The notes under the pieces are model-generated. The model ran no database searches and was not told the DNA's origin. It saw only the letters and a program-made list of their open reading frames with translations. Of a stretch of DNA of 64,000 bases, positions 26,411 to 35,815 are shown piece by piece (position 1 is the first letter of the stretch; each line of letters opens with the position of its first letter). The DNA lies in assembly GCA_965214615.1 (NCBI GenBank), contig OZ243952.1, positions 2,666,001-2,730,000 of the forward strand, in the 5' to 3' direction. Source of the DNA: CBDAUN01 sp965214615 (lineage in GTDB: Bacteria; Pseudomonadota; Gammaproteobacteria; Arenicellales; JAJDZL01). The position numbers were made by a program, and so were the translations under genes.

Positions 26411-27601
26411 TCACTTACTCCCGATCAACTTAATGAACTCTGTTATTCCGAGCGCATCGATATCTGTGGCTAGTGGGAATCTTTCTTCACCCGGATAGAT
26501 CACGTATTTCTCGGTTGCCCCGACATCCTTGCACCCTTCGTAAAATCCTCTGGAAACTTTCGGCGCTGTTGAGAATTTGATTTCAACGGCGCATGTTCGG
26601 CTGTTCGGCAACTCAAGTATCAAGTCGATTTCCGCTCCTGCTCTGGTGCGGTAATAGCTGAACTTCCAATGATCGCGCAATTCGCGGAGTATGTTCTCCA
26701 CTACGAACGCCTCCCAGCTTGCCCCTCTGACTGAGTGACCTCGCAGGTCGTCAATGTTCCTTATAGTCAGGAACCAATGCGCCAGCCCGGAATCTCGCAG
26801 ATACATTTTCGGGGTCTTGATCAAGCGTTTTCTTGCGTTTCCATGCCATGCGGGAAGCATTCGAACCACAAAAGCCGAAACCAGGCTGTTCAGATAGCTT
26901 TTTATTGTGTTGTAGCTCACCCCTAGGCTTGATCCAAGCCGAGAAAAGTTCAGTTGCTGCGAATTTTCCCAAGCCAGCATTGACCAGAATACTCGTGTCG
27001 TGGTGGACGGAATCGATATGCCCATTTGCGGAATATCACGCTCAACGTATGAATGGATAAAGTCGGATCTCCAGTTCCAGCTGCGCGAGTCCGAGTGCGC
27101 CGTAAAACTCTTGGGGAATCCGCCTCTCAGCCACAGCGATTGAAGATCCGATTCGCCGGATTTGTTATCTTCGAGTTCAAGTATCGAAAACGGATTGATT
27201 TCGATAAACCGAATTCGACCAGCCAAAGTTTCCGAGGACTGACGAAGCAGGTCCCAGGAAGTCGAGCCAAGAATCAAAAACTGCGACGTCTGCTCCCCGT
27301 CACGAATTCTGGAATCGATAATGCTGCGAAGGAGCGGAAACAGGTTGGGCTTGCGCTGTACCTCGTCAATGATTAGCAGTTTGCCGCGGCACGATTCCAA
27401 ATACGGTTCCGGATCGTCAATCTTCGCAAGATCCGAAACTCGTTCAAGATCAAGATAGACTGCCGGCTTTTCGATTCTTTTTGACACGTTCAGCGCAAGA
27501 GTTGTCTTTCCGACCTGGCGTGCGCCGAGCAGAGCGGCGGCGGGCATTTCGTCCAACGCGGCAATGATTTGATTCTCGATTTTAATTCTGCTGAACATCA
27601 T
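26411..27601 (-). CDS. AAA ATPase with C-terminal DUF4143 nuclease-like domain
   Basis: A 396-residue protein: Walker A LLGARQVGKTTL (about residues 24-35), Walker B LLIIDEVQ, sensor ILGSTS, then a winged-helix region (SRLGSSLGVSYNTIKSYL). A C-terminal DUF4143/PD-(D/E)xK-like part (RAGAEIDLILE...CAVEIKFS) has the catalytic-type Asp, Glu and Lys. Family members are common, solitary and poorly understood; nucleic-acid processing or toxin/antitoxin-like roles have been guessed. The start codon lies inside a 20-base-pair inverted repeat (27594-27640). Codons are more A/T-rich than neighbours, suggesting acquisition. Either of two consecutive ATGs could start it. Confidence 0.88.
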   Translation of the reverse strand: MMFSRIKIENQIIAALDEMPAAALLGARQVGKTTLALNVSKRIEKPAVYLDLERVSDLAKIDDPEPYLESCRGKLLIIDEVQRKPNLFPLLRSIIDSRIRDGEQTSQFLILGSTSWDLLRQSSETLAGRIRFIEINPFSILELEDNKSGESDLQSLWLRGGFPKSFTAHSDSRSWNWRSDFIHSYVERDIPQMGISIPSTTTRVFWSMLAWENSQQLNFSRLGSSLGVSYNTIKSYLNSLVSAFVVRMLPAWHGNARKRLIKTPKMYLRDSGLAHWFLTIRNIDDLRGHSVRGASWEAFVVENILRELRDHWKFSYYRTRAGAEIDLILELPNSRTCAVEIKFSTAPKVSRGFYEGCKDVGATEKYVIYPGEERFPLATDIDALGITEFIKLIGSK

Positions 27602-27640
27602 TGCTTATTATAAGTATGATTTATAATTAGCAATGATGTT
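27594..27640. repeat. Near-perfect 20-bp inverted repeat over the DUF4143 start codon
   Basis: Arms 27594-27613 (AACATCATTGCTTATTATAA) and 27621-27640 pair with one mismatch around a 7-base loop (GTATGAT). The DUF4143 start codons lie in the first arm. It could be a dimeric operator or an mRNA hairpin that hides the start. Confidence 0.9.
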
Positions 27641-28489
27641 TTTTATACGCATAATGTTTTCCTGTTGAGATGTGACGGCTGAAATCGACCGGCACAATGA
27701 ACAGGAATTCATTTCCGGCGGCGGATTGGAATTTTCTTCTCCGAGTCAGTTCGGCGAACTGCCGGCGAGTTGTCAGGCATTTCCAGAAAATTCTCCTCCT
27801 TAGGGACTCATTTGCTAGCCCAATACAATCCGATTGCGCATTTTTAGCGCGAATTCGTGCGGCTCGCATCCCCTGGCTACCCGGACTCCGGCTTCTCAGG
27901 CTCCCGACTCCGGCGAATGCGGGACTTATCCGGAGATTGCGGTGCCTATCCGGAAATTTGGCCGCAGCGTTCCACTTACAGCCTCGGTTATTCAAGTCGA
28001 ATGCCCGAACCTTGAAGTCGCGAGTCGCATTACAATACTCCGTTTTCTCAAGTCGGTTTGAATTTTCCACTGCATTGCCCTGATTGTTGCTTACGCTATA
28101 AAAAGTCATCCCGCAACCCGAGTTGCCGGGCGTATGGAATCCGCATGGCGCGTTCACGGACATGAAGCTTGGGCGGAGGCGAGGACTTGAACAGGTATTG
28201 CATGTTATCGCTGATGCCCGCCGCGCAAGCGGTTGATGTACCAAACAGCAGGGATCGCGCGAACCGCAACAGGACGAATTGGCAGCAAAGCACATCATAT
28301 TCTCGCTGTTCTTGAACTGGTCAGATGCTGGCAGTGGCTTGGCGATATGGATTCTTCGCGCTTTCAGGTATCATCAATTGAATTGAATTGAATTGCTTAC
28401 GAGTGAAGCTGGACCAGAACTTCGAAGTATAATTTTTTGACATTGGCGCCGTCAGGGTTCCAGCCAGACACATAGGCAGGCTTCAAACG
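27641..28489. other. Gene-free stretch upstream of the LysR gene
   Basis: About 850 bases with no convincing coding region. The longer frames on either strand are Cys- or Ser/Arg-rich and resemble no family. Short repeated motifs (ATCCGGA twice near 27937-27957, ACTCCGG twice near 27890-27920) and the AATTG tandem repeat at 28376-28395 are present. Confidence 0.5.
28376..28395. repeat. Tandem pentanucleotide repeat (AATTG)x4
   Basis: Four exact copies of AATTG lie 95 bases upstream of the LysR start. Short tandem repeats in this place can change promoter spacing by slippage; with only four copies the instability would be modest. Confidence 0.9.
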
Positions 28490-29461
28490 ATGTTCATTCG
28501 ACAACTTCAATATTTGCTTGCGCTCGAACGCGAAGGTCACTTCGGGCGCGCTGCGGATACATGCCATGTGGCTCAGCCCAGCCTGTCGAGCGCGATCAAG
28601 AGTCTTGAAGAAGAACTTGACGTGCCGATCATTGTGCGCACGCACAAATTCGTTGGCTTCACTGACGAAGGCCGCGAAGTGCTCAAGTGGGCGCGCAAGC
28701 TGCTTGCCAACCGCAGTGCGATGCTCGATGAGTTGGCGATTCTCAAAGAGCCCCGGCTCGGCACGGTGCGCATTGGCGCAATGCCGATGAGTTCGCCTGT
28801 ACTTCCCGCGCTTGTCAATCTTTTCACAGCAAAGCATCCGGGAATCAAATCGAACATACAGATTGTCGGCCGCGACCAGCTTGAATCCGGACTGATGAAC
28901 TTTGATTTCGACGTAGGAATCACCTATGTCGATGATCCGGTTCCCGAGTATCTGAACTACAAGATTCTATACAAGGAGCGGTTCAGCCTGCTGGTGCCGG
29001 ACAACGGGTGGTTTGAGAATCAAATCGAAGTCAGCTGGAAAGCGGCGGCTTCGGTGCCGCTTTGTCTATTGACCGCGCCGATGCGCGAAAGGCAGATTGT
29101 TGACGACATGTTCCGCGAATCGCGGATTCAGCCGGAAGTGGTTCTAGAGTCCAACTCGATATTCCAGTTGGCGTTTCATGTCATGAAGTCGGAGATGGCA
29201 ACCATCATTCCCAATTGCTTCATCAAGGCGAATCAGGCGTTTTCGGGCACCCGCGTGCTACCGCTTTGCAATCCGGAGGTTTTTCTGGACATCGGCATTT
29301 TTTGGAATCGCATTGAACCGGCACGGCCGATGACCAAGGCCATGATCAGTGCGATCGAAGATTTCACAAAGCAGCAAGACGGTCTGGAGGATTTGGTGCT
29401 TGGCGAAAAGTGGCCGGCCGAGTTGACACCGTCATCCAAGCAAGGCACCGCCGCGCACTGA
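28490..29461 (+). CDS. LysR-family transcriptional regulator
   Basis: A 323-residue LysR regulator. The N-terminal winged HTH (FIRQLQYLLALEREGHFGRAADTCHVAQPSLSSAIKSLEEEL, residues 2-44) is followed by a helical linker and a type-2 periplasmic-binding-like effector domain (LGTVRIGAMPMSSPVLPALV onwards). It binds DNA as a tetramer and responds to a small effector. The nearest metabolic operon is the PanB/Rieske/ABC operon 2.5 kb away, with the DUF4143 gene in between. It may control that operon, but adjacency is weak evidence. OxyR-like Cys pairs for redox sensing are not evident. Confidence 0.93.
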   Translation: MFIRQLQYLLALEREGHFGRAADTCHVAQPSLSSAIKSLEEELDVPIIVRTHKFVGFTDEGREVLKWARKLLANRSAMLDELAILKEPRLGTVRIGAMPMSSPVLPALVNLFTAKHPGIKSNIQIVGRDQLESGLMNFDFDVGITYVDDPVPEYLNYKILYKERFSLLVPDNGWFENQIEVSWKAAASVPLCLLTAPMRERQIVDDMFRESRIQPEVVLESNSIFQLAFHVMKSEMATIIPNCFIKANQAFSGTRVLPLCNPEVFLDIGIFWNRIEPARPMTKAMISAIEDFTKQQDGLEDLVLGEKWPAELTPSSKQGTAAH

Positions 29462-29985
29462 AGCCGGAAGGCTGCCTTAAGAAGGCGATCGATCACCCGC
29501 TACAAATTCGACCGCCAATGCGTCTTGCTATGCCATAGTGCGAGAATCATCTGGGTTGCGGTTCAACCGGCGAGAAATCGAGGTGCCGTTCCTCGCCGAT
29601 AGATTTGTGCCTATCAAAAAACGCCTGGAATTATCAAGAATTTTTTTTCGGCTAATAGATACGAAATTGAGCAGGTGATGATCTTAAATTTTTGATCTAT
29701 TGATTTCCTGCAGGTACTTTTTCCAGTTTTTTGGCATGATGCGCATTATTGGAACCTGCAGTCGTTCATCTGATCGCATTCTGCACAGTTTTCGATTCAG
29801 CGAGCCGACAGCGGCAACTGGACGGAAGCTGTCGTCTGCGACACGGTCGGATGTTCATTGCGCTTGACGCAATCACCGAGTGCCAGTCGTTGCGGACGTG
29901 ACGATCAACGAACGGCTTTATCGTCGACGCGTTCGGAGCTTGCGTTAAAAAGACGAACTTGCGCCGAGGCTCCGGTGCAAGAATT
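29462..29985. other. Gene-free stretch between LysR and AAA ATPase genes
   Basis: No supported gene. A weak GCCTT-AAG-AAGGC hairpin follows the LysR stop (about 29474-29486). An A/T-rich part (29630-29750) holds a long T-run and an inverted pair CTGCAGGT/ACCTGCAG (about 29709-29761). Confidence 0.5.
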
Positions 29986-31386
29986 CTAATGCACAGTCCC
30001 CGCCGGATGCGCCGGCGGCAGCCTGCGCTCGCGACGGTGGCTCTCATCGGTATCAGGCGCGTCAGGTTCAGGAGATTCGACCGCCGGCCTCGAATAGGTC
30101 TCAAGTATGAATCGCCTGAAACTCGGTATCGGACACTCGACCGTGCCGTTGTCGCGCTCTTGCAGCGCTCCATGATGCGTCAAGTCCTCGTAGAACTCCC
30201 TCGCCGTCATCCCGTCATGCAACTGATCCCTTAAATCCTCGGAACCCTCGCCTGCCTTCGCACAGCTTGCAACGATATTCATCACTTCTCCTCGCTGCCG
30301 AGGCCCGTCAATCCGGCGCATCACATCCGCGAGCAGGTAGTTCGAGAATCCCATTGCCTTGCTTATGCGGTAGTTGTAGTATTGATGCCGTTCGGCCATG
30401 CTGATCCGTTCGACCTCGGCGAAGTCGACCCGGGAAATATCGCAGTCGCGGTCTAAGAACACCTTGCAGAATGCGTACAGGCCATTGGTCAGGTGCGAAG
30501 GCCAGCCGTCGCAGGCCGCGAGCATCGCATCAAGCTCGGCCTCGCGCGAACTGATATCCAGTTCGAATGTCGCGCAGAACCCCTGTTTCAGCTCTGCAAC
30601 CTCTTCGGCGTCGAACCGGTCAAGCGAATGTACGCAATGTCTTGAAAGTCGCGTCAGTCCCAGTTCGCCGGCCCGCCTGATCGAGTCGGACAGACCGCCC
30701 AGCACCAGGGTGATCGGCGCATCGTACTGACCGGCATGCAGTTCCTGGAACAGCTTGCCTGCAAAGCAGTCGCGCGTTTGCACAAGATTCTGCGTCTCGT
30801 CAACTGCGATCACCAAAGGACGAGTCCACTGCTCAGGCGGCACCGCTTTCAATACCGTCGCAAGCGAGGCAGCCGGCACAGGCGAGTGCGTTGTCGTCTC
30901 GGTTTCGCCTTTTGCTTGTGCAACAACGAATTTCACTCCTGTGCCTATCCGTTGTGTGCTGCTGGCAGCGTCTAACAAGGTGTCGCCGACACCCGGCGCA
31001 AGCAGGTTCGCCAACTCCTCGCAAAATGTATTCGGATCATCCAGAGGGGAGCCGGATTCCAGCAGATACACCAGAGGTACAGGCTGAGGGCGTACAGCTC
31101 CGTTTTTATCCGGCGTGGCATACGATTCGGGTTTGCCCTCCCAGCAGTCTCTGAGATAGTTCAGCGTCGAGGTCTTGCCGGCACCGGGAGCGCCGTAGAT
31201 CACCCGGGTCGCCGCCTTGCGCTGGCGTCCTTTGGCGATGTGCCGCTCCCAGCTTTGTGCGCATGCATCTTCGATATCCGACAGCACCTTTTTCCGTCCC
31301 GCGAAATAAGGCGGCGAATTCTTGTCGCCATCATCGATAAATTCTTCGAGAAGGGCGACACGTTCGGATTTGCTCAGTTCATTCAT
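29986..31386 (-). CDS. AAA/STAND-type ATPase with winged-helix C-terminus, unknown function
   Basis: A 466-residue protein with Walker A YGAPGAGKTST (about residues 64-74), Walker B LVIAVDETQNL (about 180-190) and a sensor-1-like LVLGGLSDSI. An ORC/STAND-type lid follows (LDRFDAEEVAELKQGF), and the C-terminal helical part with FYEDLTHHGALQE and PIPSFRRFILE looks like a winged helix. It is soluble with no signal peptide. Relatives are scattered ATPases, some in defence or mobile regions, and the function is unknown. It stands alone, with no co-directional neighbour within 1 kb. ATG 31386 is used; a TTG lies 5 codons upstream. Confidence 0.8.
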   Translation of the reverse strand: MNELSKSERVALLEEFIDDGDKNSPPYFAGRKKVLSDIEDACAQSWERHIAKGRQRKAATRVIYGAPGAGKTSTLNYLRDCWEGKPESYATPDKNGAVRPQPVPLVYLLESGSPLDDPNTFCEELANLLAPGVGDTLLDAASSTQRIGTGVKFVVAQAKGETETTTHSPVPAASLATVLKAVPPEQWTRPLVIAVDETQNLVQTRDCFAGKLFQELHAGQYDAPITLVLGGLSDSIRRAGELGLTRLSRHCVHSLDRFDAEEVAELKQGFCATFELDISSREAELDAMLAACDGWPSHLTNGLYAFCKVFLDRDCDISRVDFAEVERISMAERHQYYNYRISKAMGFSNYLLADVMRRIDGPRQRGEVMNIVASCAKAGEGSEDLRDQLHDGMTAREFYEDLTHHGALQERDNGTVECPIPSFRRFILETYSRPAVESPEPDAPDTDESHRRERRLPPAHPAGTVH

Positions 31387-32285
31387 CGGGCATGCTCTCA
31401 ATTCTTCAATCTCAATGCCGTTAATCTTGATAGAAGTATAGCATGATGCGGGATTGCTTCGTGCTGAATTGGCAATCTGCGATCACAAGCCGAGACATGA
31501 CTCTGCATCGCAGGACTTCAATCTTCGCACGGTGAATCAAACGCCACAACTTGCCGTGACACGTGCTCAAATCCCCATCGGTCAGAGTGACAAGAGTATC
31601 TCTGTATCCGGCATTGACAACTCGGCAGCCGGAACAAGTTTCTCACCGCGATTTCCGAATCAACTCAATTCGGGCTTGCGGACGGAATCTGGCGGCGCCC
31701 GATGGCGCGGCGGAACTGATACCTCATATCCCTCTCGGATCCACTCAATTGGAGGAGACGCACATTTCTTCGATATGGCACTGAAATGCGAGGTTAAATT
31801 GATAAACAGAGGGTCAGGTATGTTCATTTCTACTTTGAACTAAGCCTTATTGCGGCAATTTCAATAATTTTGGAAAGTCGAATACATTCACTCGACTGCC
31901 GGATCTAATGGCTAAGCGAATCCGTACAAGTCGTGATTTTCGATTGTTCAAGTCTACCTTGAAATTTTCTGCCTCCGCATCACCATTTGTGCAAGCGCGT
32001 CGCACTTGCCTTAAAACAGCGATCGATTGGTCGACCGAGTTGCAAAGGAGCGCTTCGCCGAGTCACTGCGCCTGTTGTGTGGGACATCTGTGCCAATCTA
32101 TATCGACACGCTCCAGCGCATCAGCCTATGCAGGCGGCACCGCACCCAAGCGCTCAACCTAGCCAATCTTTTGTCTATAATTTGCGCAATCCAATTCCGG
32201 TTCATGCACGCTGTAATCACGCTAATGCACAAACAAAGTGCATGAATTGTTTATTTCATTCGAGACTGGGGCTCAACTTCTGAAA
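31387..32285. other. Gene-free stretch upstream of the PhyH gene
   Basis: No supported coding region on either strand; the frame at 31454-31843 shows no family resemblance. A perfect -10-like TATAAT sits at 32176-32181 and an inverted repeat ATGCAC-N7-GTGCAT at 32225-32243, both in the PhyH leader. Confidence 0.5.
32176..32181 (+). promoter_or_regulatory. Candidate -10 element (TATAAT) for the PhyH/ThDP operon
   Basis: A consensus TATAAT without a good -35 at 16-18 bases. Transcription would begin near 32188 and read into the PhyH gene through the inverted repeat at 32225-32243. Confidence 0.3.
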
Positions 32286-33104
32286 ATGCTGGCAAAAACA
32301 GACGACCGCGCGATATTGACCGACGCAGCTTACGCAGTTCGGCAAAGCGATTTAGACGCATACCGGCAAAACGGCGCAGTCTTGCTGAAATCTGTTTTCA
32401 GCCAGGCTTGGATCCATGCGCTGCGCGAATCCGCGGACAAGGCTTTGAGCCAGTCGGAAAACTACTTCCGGCGCCAGCGGGTGTGGGAATACGACGACAC
32501 CTGCCGCGAGTACTGCCTCAATACATCCGCGCCTGCCATTGCCGCAGCACTCATGAACTGCGTCAAGGTCAACCTGCTCTATGATCAGGTGTTTACCAAG
32601 AACGCCGGAAATCCGGCAACTCCGTGGCACAACGACCTGCCCTACTGGCCGGTGCGCAACGGCCGGGCGGCGACCGTCTGGCTGGCGCTCGATCCGATCG
32701 GCCTTAATTCCGGTCCGCTTGAATTTATTGCCGGATCGCATTCGTGGAACCAGATGTACCAGCCCTTTACTACGGTCAATGACGGCAGCGTCGAGGCCGA
32801 CTACAAGGGGGCGGAAAATCAATTCGTACCGATGCCTGATTTCGACGTCGAGCGCGACAGGCACACAGTCCTGTGCTGGGAGATGCAAGCCGGAGATGTC
32901 CTGGTATTCGACGCGATGATTGTGCACGGAGCAAGAAATAATTCGTCCTCCGCGGTGCGAAGAGGATACGCTGTACGTTACACCTGCGACAGCATGACAT
33001 ACCACAGAGGCGCCGAAGTGAACCCTAGAATAACCAATCCAAACCTGCTCGACGGCCAACCGCTTGACAGCGACCAGTACCCGGCAATCCGCTTTCGGAG
33101 TTGA
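32286..33104 (+). CDS. Phytanoyl-CoA dioxygenase (PhyH) family Fe(II)/2-oxoglutarate oxygenase
   Basis: A PhyH-family protein of 272 residues. It begins with YRQNGAVLLKSVFSQAWIHAL, the usual start of the fold. Iron ligands are in TPWHNDLPYW (His and Asp, about residues 114-116) and MIVHGARNN (distal His). The 2-oxoglutarate Arg is in RRGYAVRYT. PhyH-like enzymes hydroxylate varied small molecules, including ectoine and quorum or antibiotic precursors; this one is unassigned. Its 3' end overlaps the upstream reach of the ThDP enzyme at 33224 and both probably act in sequence. GTG 32238 is an alternative start but lies inside an inverted repeat. Confidence 0.88.
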   Translation: MLAKTDDRAILTDAAYAVRQSDLDAYRQNGAVLLKSVFSQAWIHALRESADKALSQSENYFRRQRVWEYDDTCREYCLNTSAPAIAAALMNCVKVNLLYDQVFTKNAGNPATPWHNDLPYWPVRNGRAATVWLALDPIGLNSGPLEFIAGSHSWNQMYQPFTTVNDGSVEADYKGAENQFVPMPDFDVERDRHTVLCWEMQAGDVLVFDAMIVHGARNNSSSAVRRGYAVRYTCDSMTYHRGAEVNPRITNPNLLDGQPLDSDQYPAIRFRS

Positions 33105-33223
33105 CCCGTCGCGCGCTGCAATGCAATTTTGATCACGCGGATGCGCACTGGCCAGATCAATATCCCTATGCCGGTTGTGTTGACAATGCACGATCCCGAA
33201 CCGCGCTGCCGGGCGCCGCTGCC

Positions 33224-34825
33224 ATGACTTGCGGACAAGCGCTCATGCACCTGCTCGCCAAATACGGCGTATCAATCGTATTCGGCATTCCAGGCGAACA
33301 TACCCTCGAGCTATACCGCGGAATCGAGTCGAACAATATCCGGGCGGTAACGCCGCGCAATGAGCAAGGCGCAAGCTTCATGGCTGACGGATACGCCAGA
33401 GCCTCGCGCCGGCCCGGAGTATGCACCCTGATCACAGGGCCCGGAGTGACCAATGCGACAACCGGAATCGGCCAGGCCTACGCCGATTCGGTGCCGATGC
33501 TCGTGATTTCAAGCGCAAACGACCGGCCATCGCTCGGCAAGGGGTGGGGCAGACTGCACGAGACGTCCGACTTGTGCGCAATCACCCGGCCTTTGACCGA
33601 ATTCAGCGCCATGGTTCATCACCCGGACGAACTGCCGGAACTTATCGCCAAGGCGTTCACCGTCTTTTGCTCCCAGCGACCTCGTCCGGTGCACATCGCG
33701 ATCCCCATCGATGTCATGGAAATGCCGGTTGTTGACCAATGGGACCCATGCACGCCTTCAGCGTTGCCGACTCCGGCGGAATCCTCGATCAATTCGGCCG
33801 TCGATATGCTCGTCAAGGCAGACCGGCCGATCATCGCTGTCGGCGGCGGCGCGCAGCATGCACCCAAACAAGTGACGCTGCTTGCCGAACTGCTCAGCGC
33901 CGCTGTCGTATCGTCTAATGCGGGCAAAGGCATCGTCGCCGATTCCCATCCGCTCAGCCTGGGCGGAGGCGTCATCAGCCCGGCTGTGCAGCGCTATCTC
34001 GCGCAAGCCGATGTCGTACTGGCAATCGGTACCGAACTTGGCGAAGCAGACAGCTTTATCTACGACCTGCCAGTCAACGGAAAGGTGGTGCGGGTCGATA
34101 TCGACCCGCAACGGTTCAACGACGCATTCCCTGCAGCGGCAGCGGTTCTCGGAGACGCCAAGAGGGCCTGCGAAATGATGATCGCCAGCCTTGAAGACGG
34201 ATCGGCCAATGAGGACAAGCAAGATATCGCTGCTGAACTGAATGCGGTGCGCAAGCAGCAGCAAAGGGAGTACACAGCCGTAGAGCGCCAGCATATCGTC
34301 GTTCTGGATCTGATGCGCAGCCTACTCCCGGATGACGCAGTCATCATGGGCGACATTGCACAAGTCGTGTATACCGGAACGGCTGCAATGAAAACCGAGC
34401 TTCCCGGAACCTGGTTCTACCCTGCTGGATTCGGGACTCTGGGATGCGCGGTGCCCGGCGCAATTGGGGCGAAACTGGCCAAGCCGGAAACCGCAGTTGT
34501 CGCGCTGGTCGGAGACGGAGGCTTGATGTTTACCATCAACGAAGTCGCCACCGCTGTGGAGGAAAATCTGAGCATTCCGATCATCATCTGGCACAATCAC
34601 AGCTACGCGATGATTCGCGACGGCATGACCAAGCGAGGAATCCCGGAAATAGGCGTCAATCCCAAAGCACCGGATTTCGTGAAGATGGCCGAAGCCTTCG
34701 GCTGTCCAGGCACGTCGGTCCATTGCCGCGACTCATTCGCTCATGCCCTGACGCAGGCCCTCGGACATCCGGGACCGTCGATCATCGTCGTGCACGAAGA
34801 CGACGATTGGCTCATCTGCGAATAG
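33224..34825 (+). CDS. ThDP-dependent decarboxylase, acetolactate-synthase-like (AruI-type)
   Basis: A 533-residue ThDP enzyme. The N-terminal PYR domain holds FGIPGEHTLELYRGI and the catalytic Glu in TPRNEQGASFMADGYAR (about residue 49). A middle domain follows, then a C-terminal PP domain with the ThDP motif GDGGLMFTINEVATAVEENL and the closing Asn in WHNHSY. The HTLELYRGI and RNEQGA pattern is like 5-guanidino-2-oxopentanoate decarboxylase (AruI), which decarboxylates the 2-oxo acid of arginine; assignment to that exact substrate is tentative. It sits 119 bases after PhyH. ATG 33224 fits the family start. Confidence 0.85.
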   Translation: MTCGQALMHLLAKYGVSIVFGIPGEHTLELYRGIESNNIRAVTPRNEQGASFMADGYARASRRPGVCTLITGPGVTNATTGIGQAYADSVPMLVISSANDRPSLGKGWGRLHETSDLCAITRPLTEFSAMVHHPDELPELIAKAFTVFCSQRPRPVHIAIPIDVMEMPVVDQWDPCTPSALPTPAESSINSAVDMLVKADRPIIAVGGGAQHAPKQVTLLAELLSAAVVSSNAGKGIVADSHPLSLGGGVISPAVQRYLAQADVVLAIGTELGEADSFIYDLPVNGKVVRVDIDPQRFNDAFPAAAAVLGDAKRACEMMIASLEDGSANEDKQDIAAELNAVRKQQQREYTAVERQHIVVLDLMRSLLPDDAVIMGDIAQVVYTGTAAMKTELPGTWFYPAGFGTLGCAVPGAIGAKLAKPETAVVALVGDGGLMFTINEVATAVEENLSIPIIIWHNHSYAMIRDGMTKRGIPEIGVNPKAPDFVKMAEAFGCPGTSVHCRDSFAHALTQALGHPGPSIIVVHEDDDWLICE

Positions 34826-34876
34826 GCATCAAGCCTCGCCGCAGTGTCGGAGAACAAAGCCGACCGGCAACCCGAT

Positions 34877-35773
34877 TCAAGCGGATGACGACGATTTTCC
34901 GTGCTCGATCCGAATGATTGCAAGTCCGCACGCAATCACGACAGCAGCACCGACAAGCATAAGCGCGGTCGGCACTTCCGCAAAAAAATACCACCCCAGA
35001 AACAGCGCCCACAATATTGTCACGTATTCAAACGGCGCGATAACATGAATCGGGGCGAATTGGCTCGCCTGTACAATGCACAGCTGCGCAATCAGGGACA
35101 CGGCGGCGAGCCCGAATAGCAAAACCCAGTCGAAGCCGACAGGCGTGACCCATTGGCTGGGCATGATCAGACCTGTAAGGCAAAAGAACGTCGCTCCGGC
35201 GTAGAATACCATCAGGCCGGTTGTCTCGGTGGTCGTCATCTTGCGCGTCTGGACGAACAGCATCGCGAACATCAATGCGGCAAAAAGCGCCGCGGCTGTA
35301 CCGATCCAGTCGACCGAATCGGACACAGGCTGAATGACGAGTATCACTCCGACAAATCCGAAACCTGCAACAGCAAATTGCTTCGCACCGGCACGCTCCT
35401 TGAGAAGGATTCCAGAAAGCCCGATGGCGAAAAGCGGCGACGACAGGGCGATGGCAGTCGCCTGAGCCAGATCGATTCGCGTCAGCGCATAGTAATAGGA
35501 AAGAAATGCGAGCAGGTTAAAAGTCACACGCTTTGCGTGATCCAGCGGCCGGGCAGTGCGGAATGCCGCCGTCCCGTTTCTGAAAAACAGGATGCAGGCC
35601 AAGGATGCGACGATGACTGCGCTTCGCACGAACAGTATCTGAAAAAGCGAATAATGTCCCGTCAAATGCTTGATCAGGGAGTCCTGCCACGAGAACAGGC
35701 TCATGGCCCCCAACGCGAACAAAACGCCTGCCAGAGGCCGGTTCCGGCGAAGATGATGGACCGCGGACGTCAT
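34877..35773 (-). CDS. EamA-family (DMT superfamily) transporter
   Basis: A 298-residue inner-membrane protein with ten predicted helices arranged as two EamA repeats (first beginning LAGVLFALGAMSLFSWQDSLIKHL, second near LFAALMFAMLFVQTRKM). EamA proteins export amino acids, nucleosides or other metabolites, mostly unassigned. It runs opposite to the ThDP gene, whose 3' end is 51 bases away. Upstream lies a strong hairpin (35816-35858). One of three EamA genes in the window; no specificity clue. Confidence 0.88.
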   Translation of the reverse strand: MTSAVHHLRRNRPLAGVLFALGAMSLFSWQDSLIKHLTGHYSLFQILFVRSAVIVASLACILFFRNGTAAFRTARPLDHAKRVTFNLLAFLSYYYALTRIDLAQATAIALSSPLFAIGLSGILLKERAGAKQFAVAGFGFVGVILVIQPVSDSVDWIGTAAALFAALMFAMLFVQTRKMTTTETTGLMVFYAGATFFCLTGLIMPSQWVTPVGFDWVLLFGLAAVSLIAQLCIVQASQFAPIHVIAPFEYVTILWALFLGWYFFAEVPTALMLVGAAVVIACGLAIIRIEHGKSSSSA

Positions 35774-35815
35774 TCACCGGGCAGCCGTAAAGCCGCGCTT
35801 CGCCGAACTGCGCGG

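Noticed and set aside
27627..28298. Minus-strand frame of 223 codons
   Set aside because: Cys- and Ser-rich without family resemblance, begins inside the inverted repeat region, and has no ribosome site.
31454..31843. Plus-strand frame of 129 codons downstream of the AAA ATPase start
   Set aside because: No recognisable domain, poor ribosome site, and ordinary for a random frame at this base composition.
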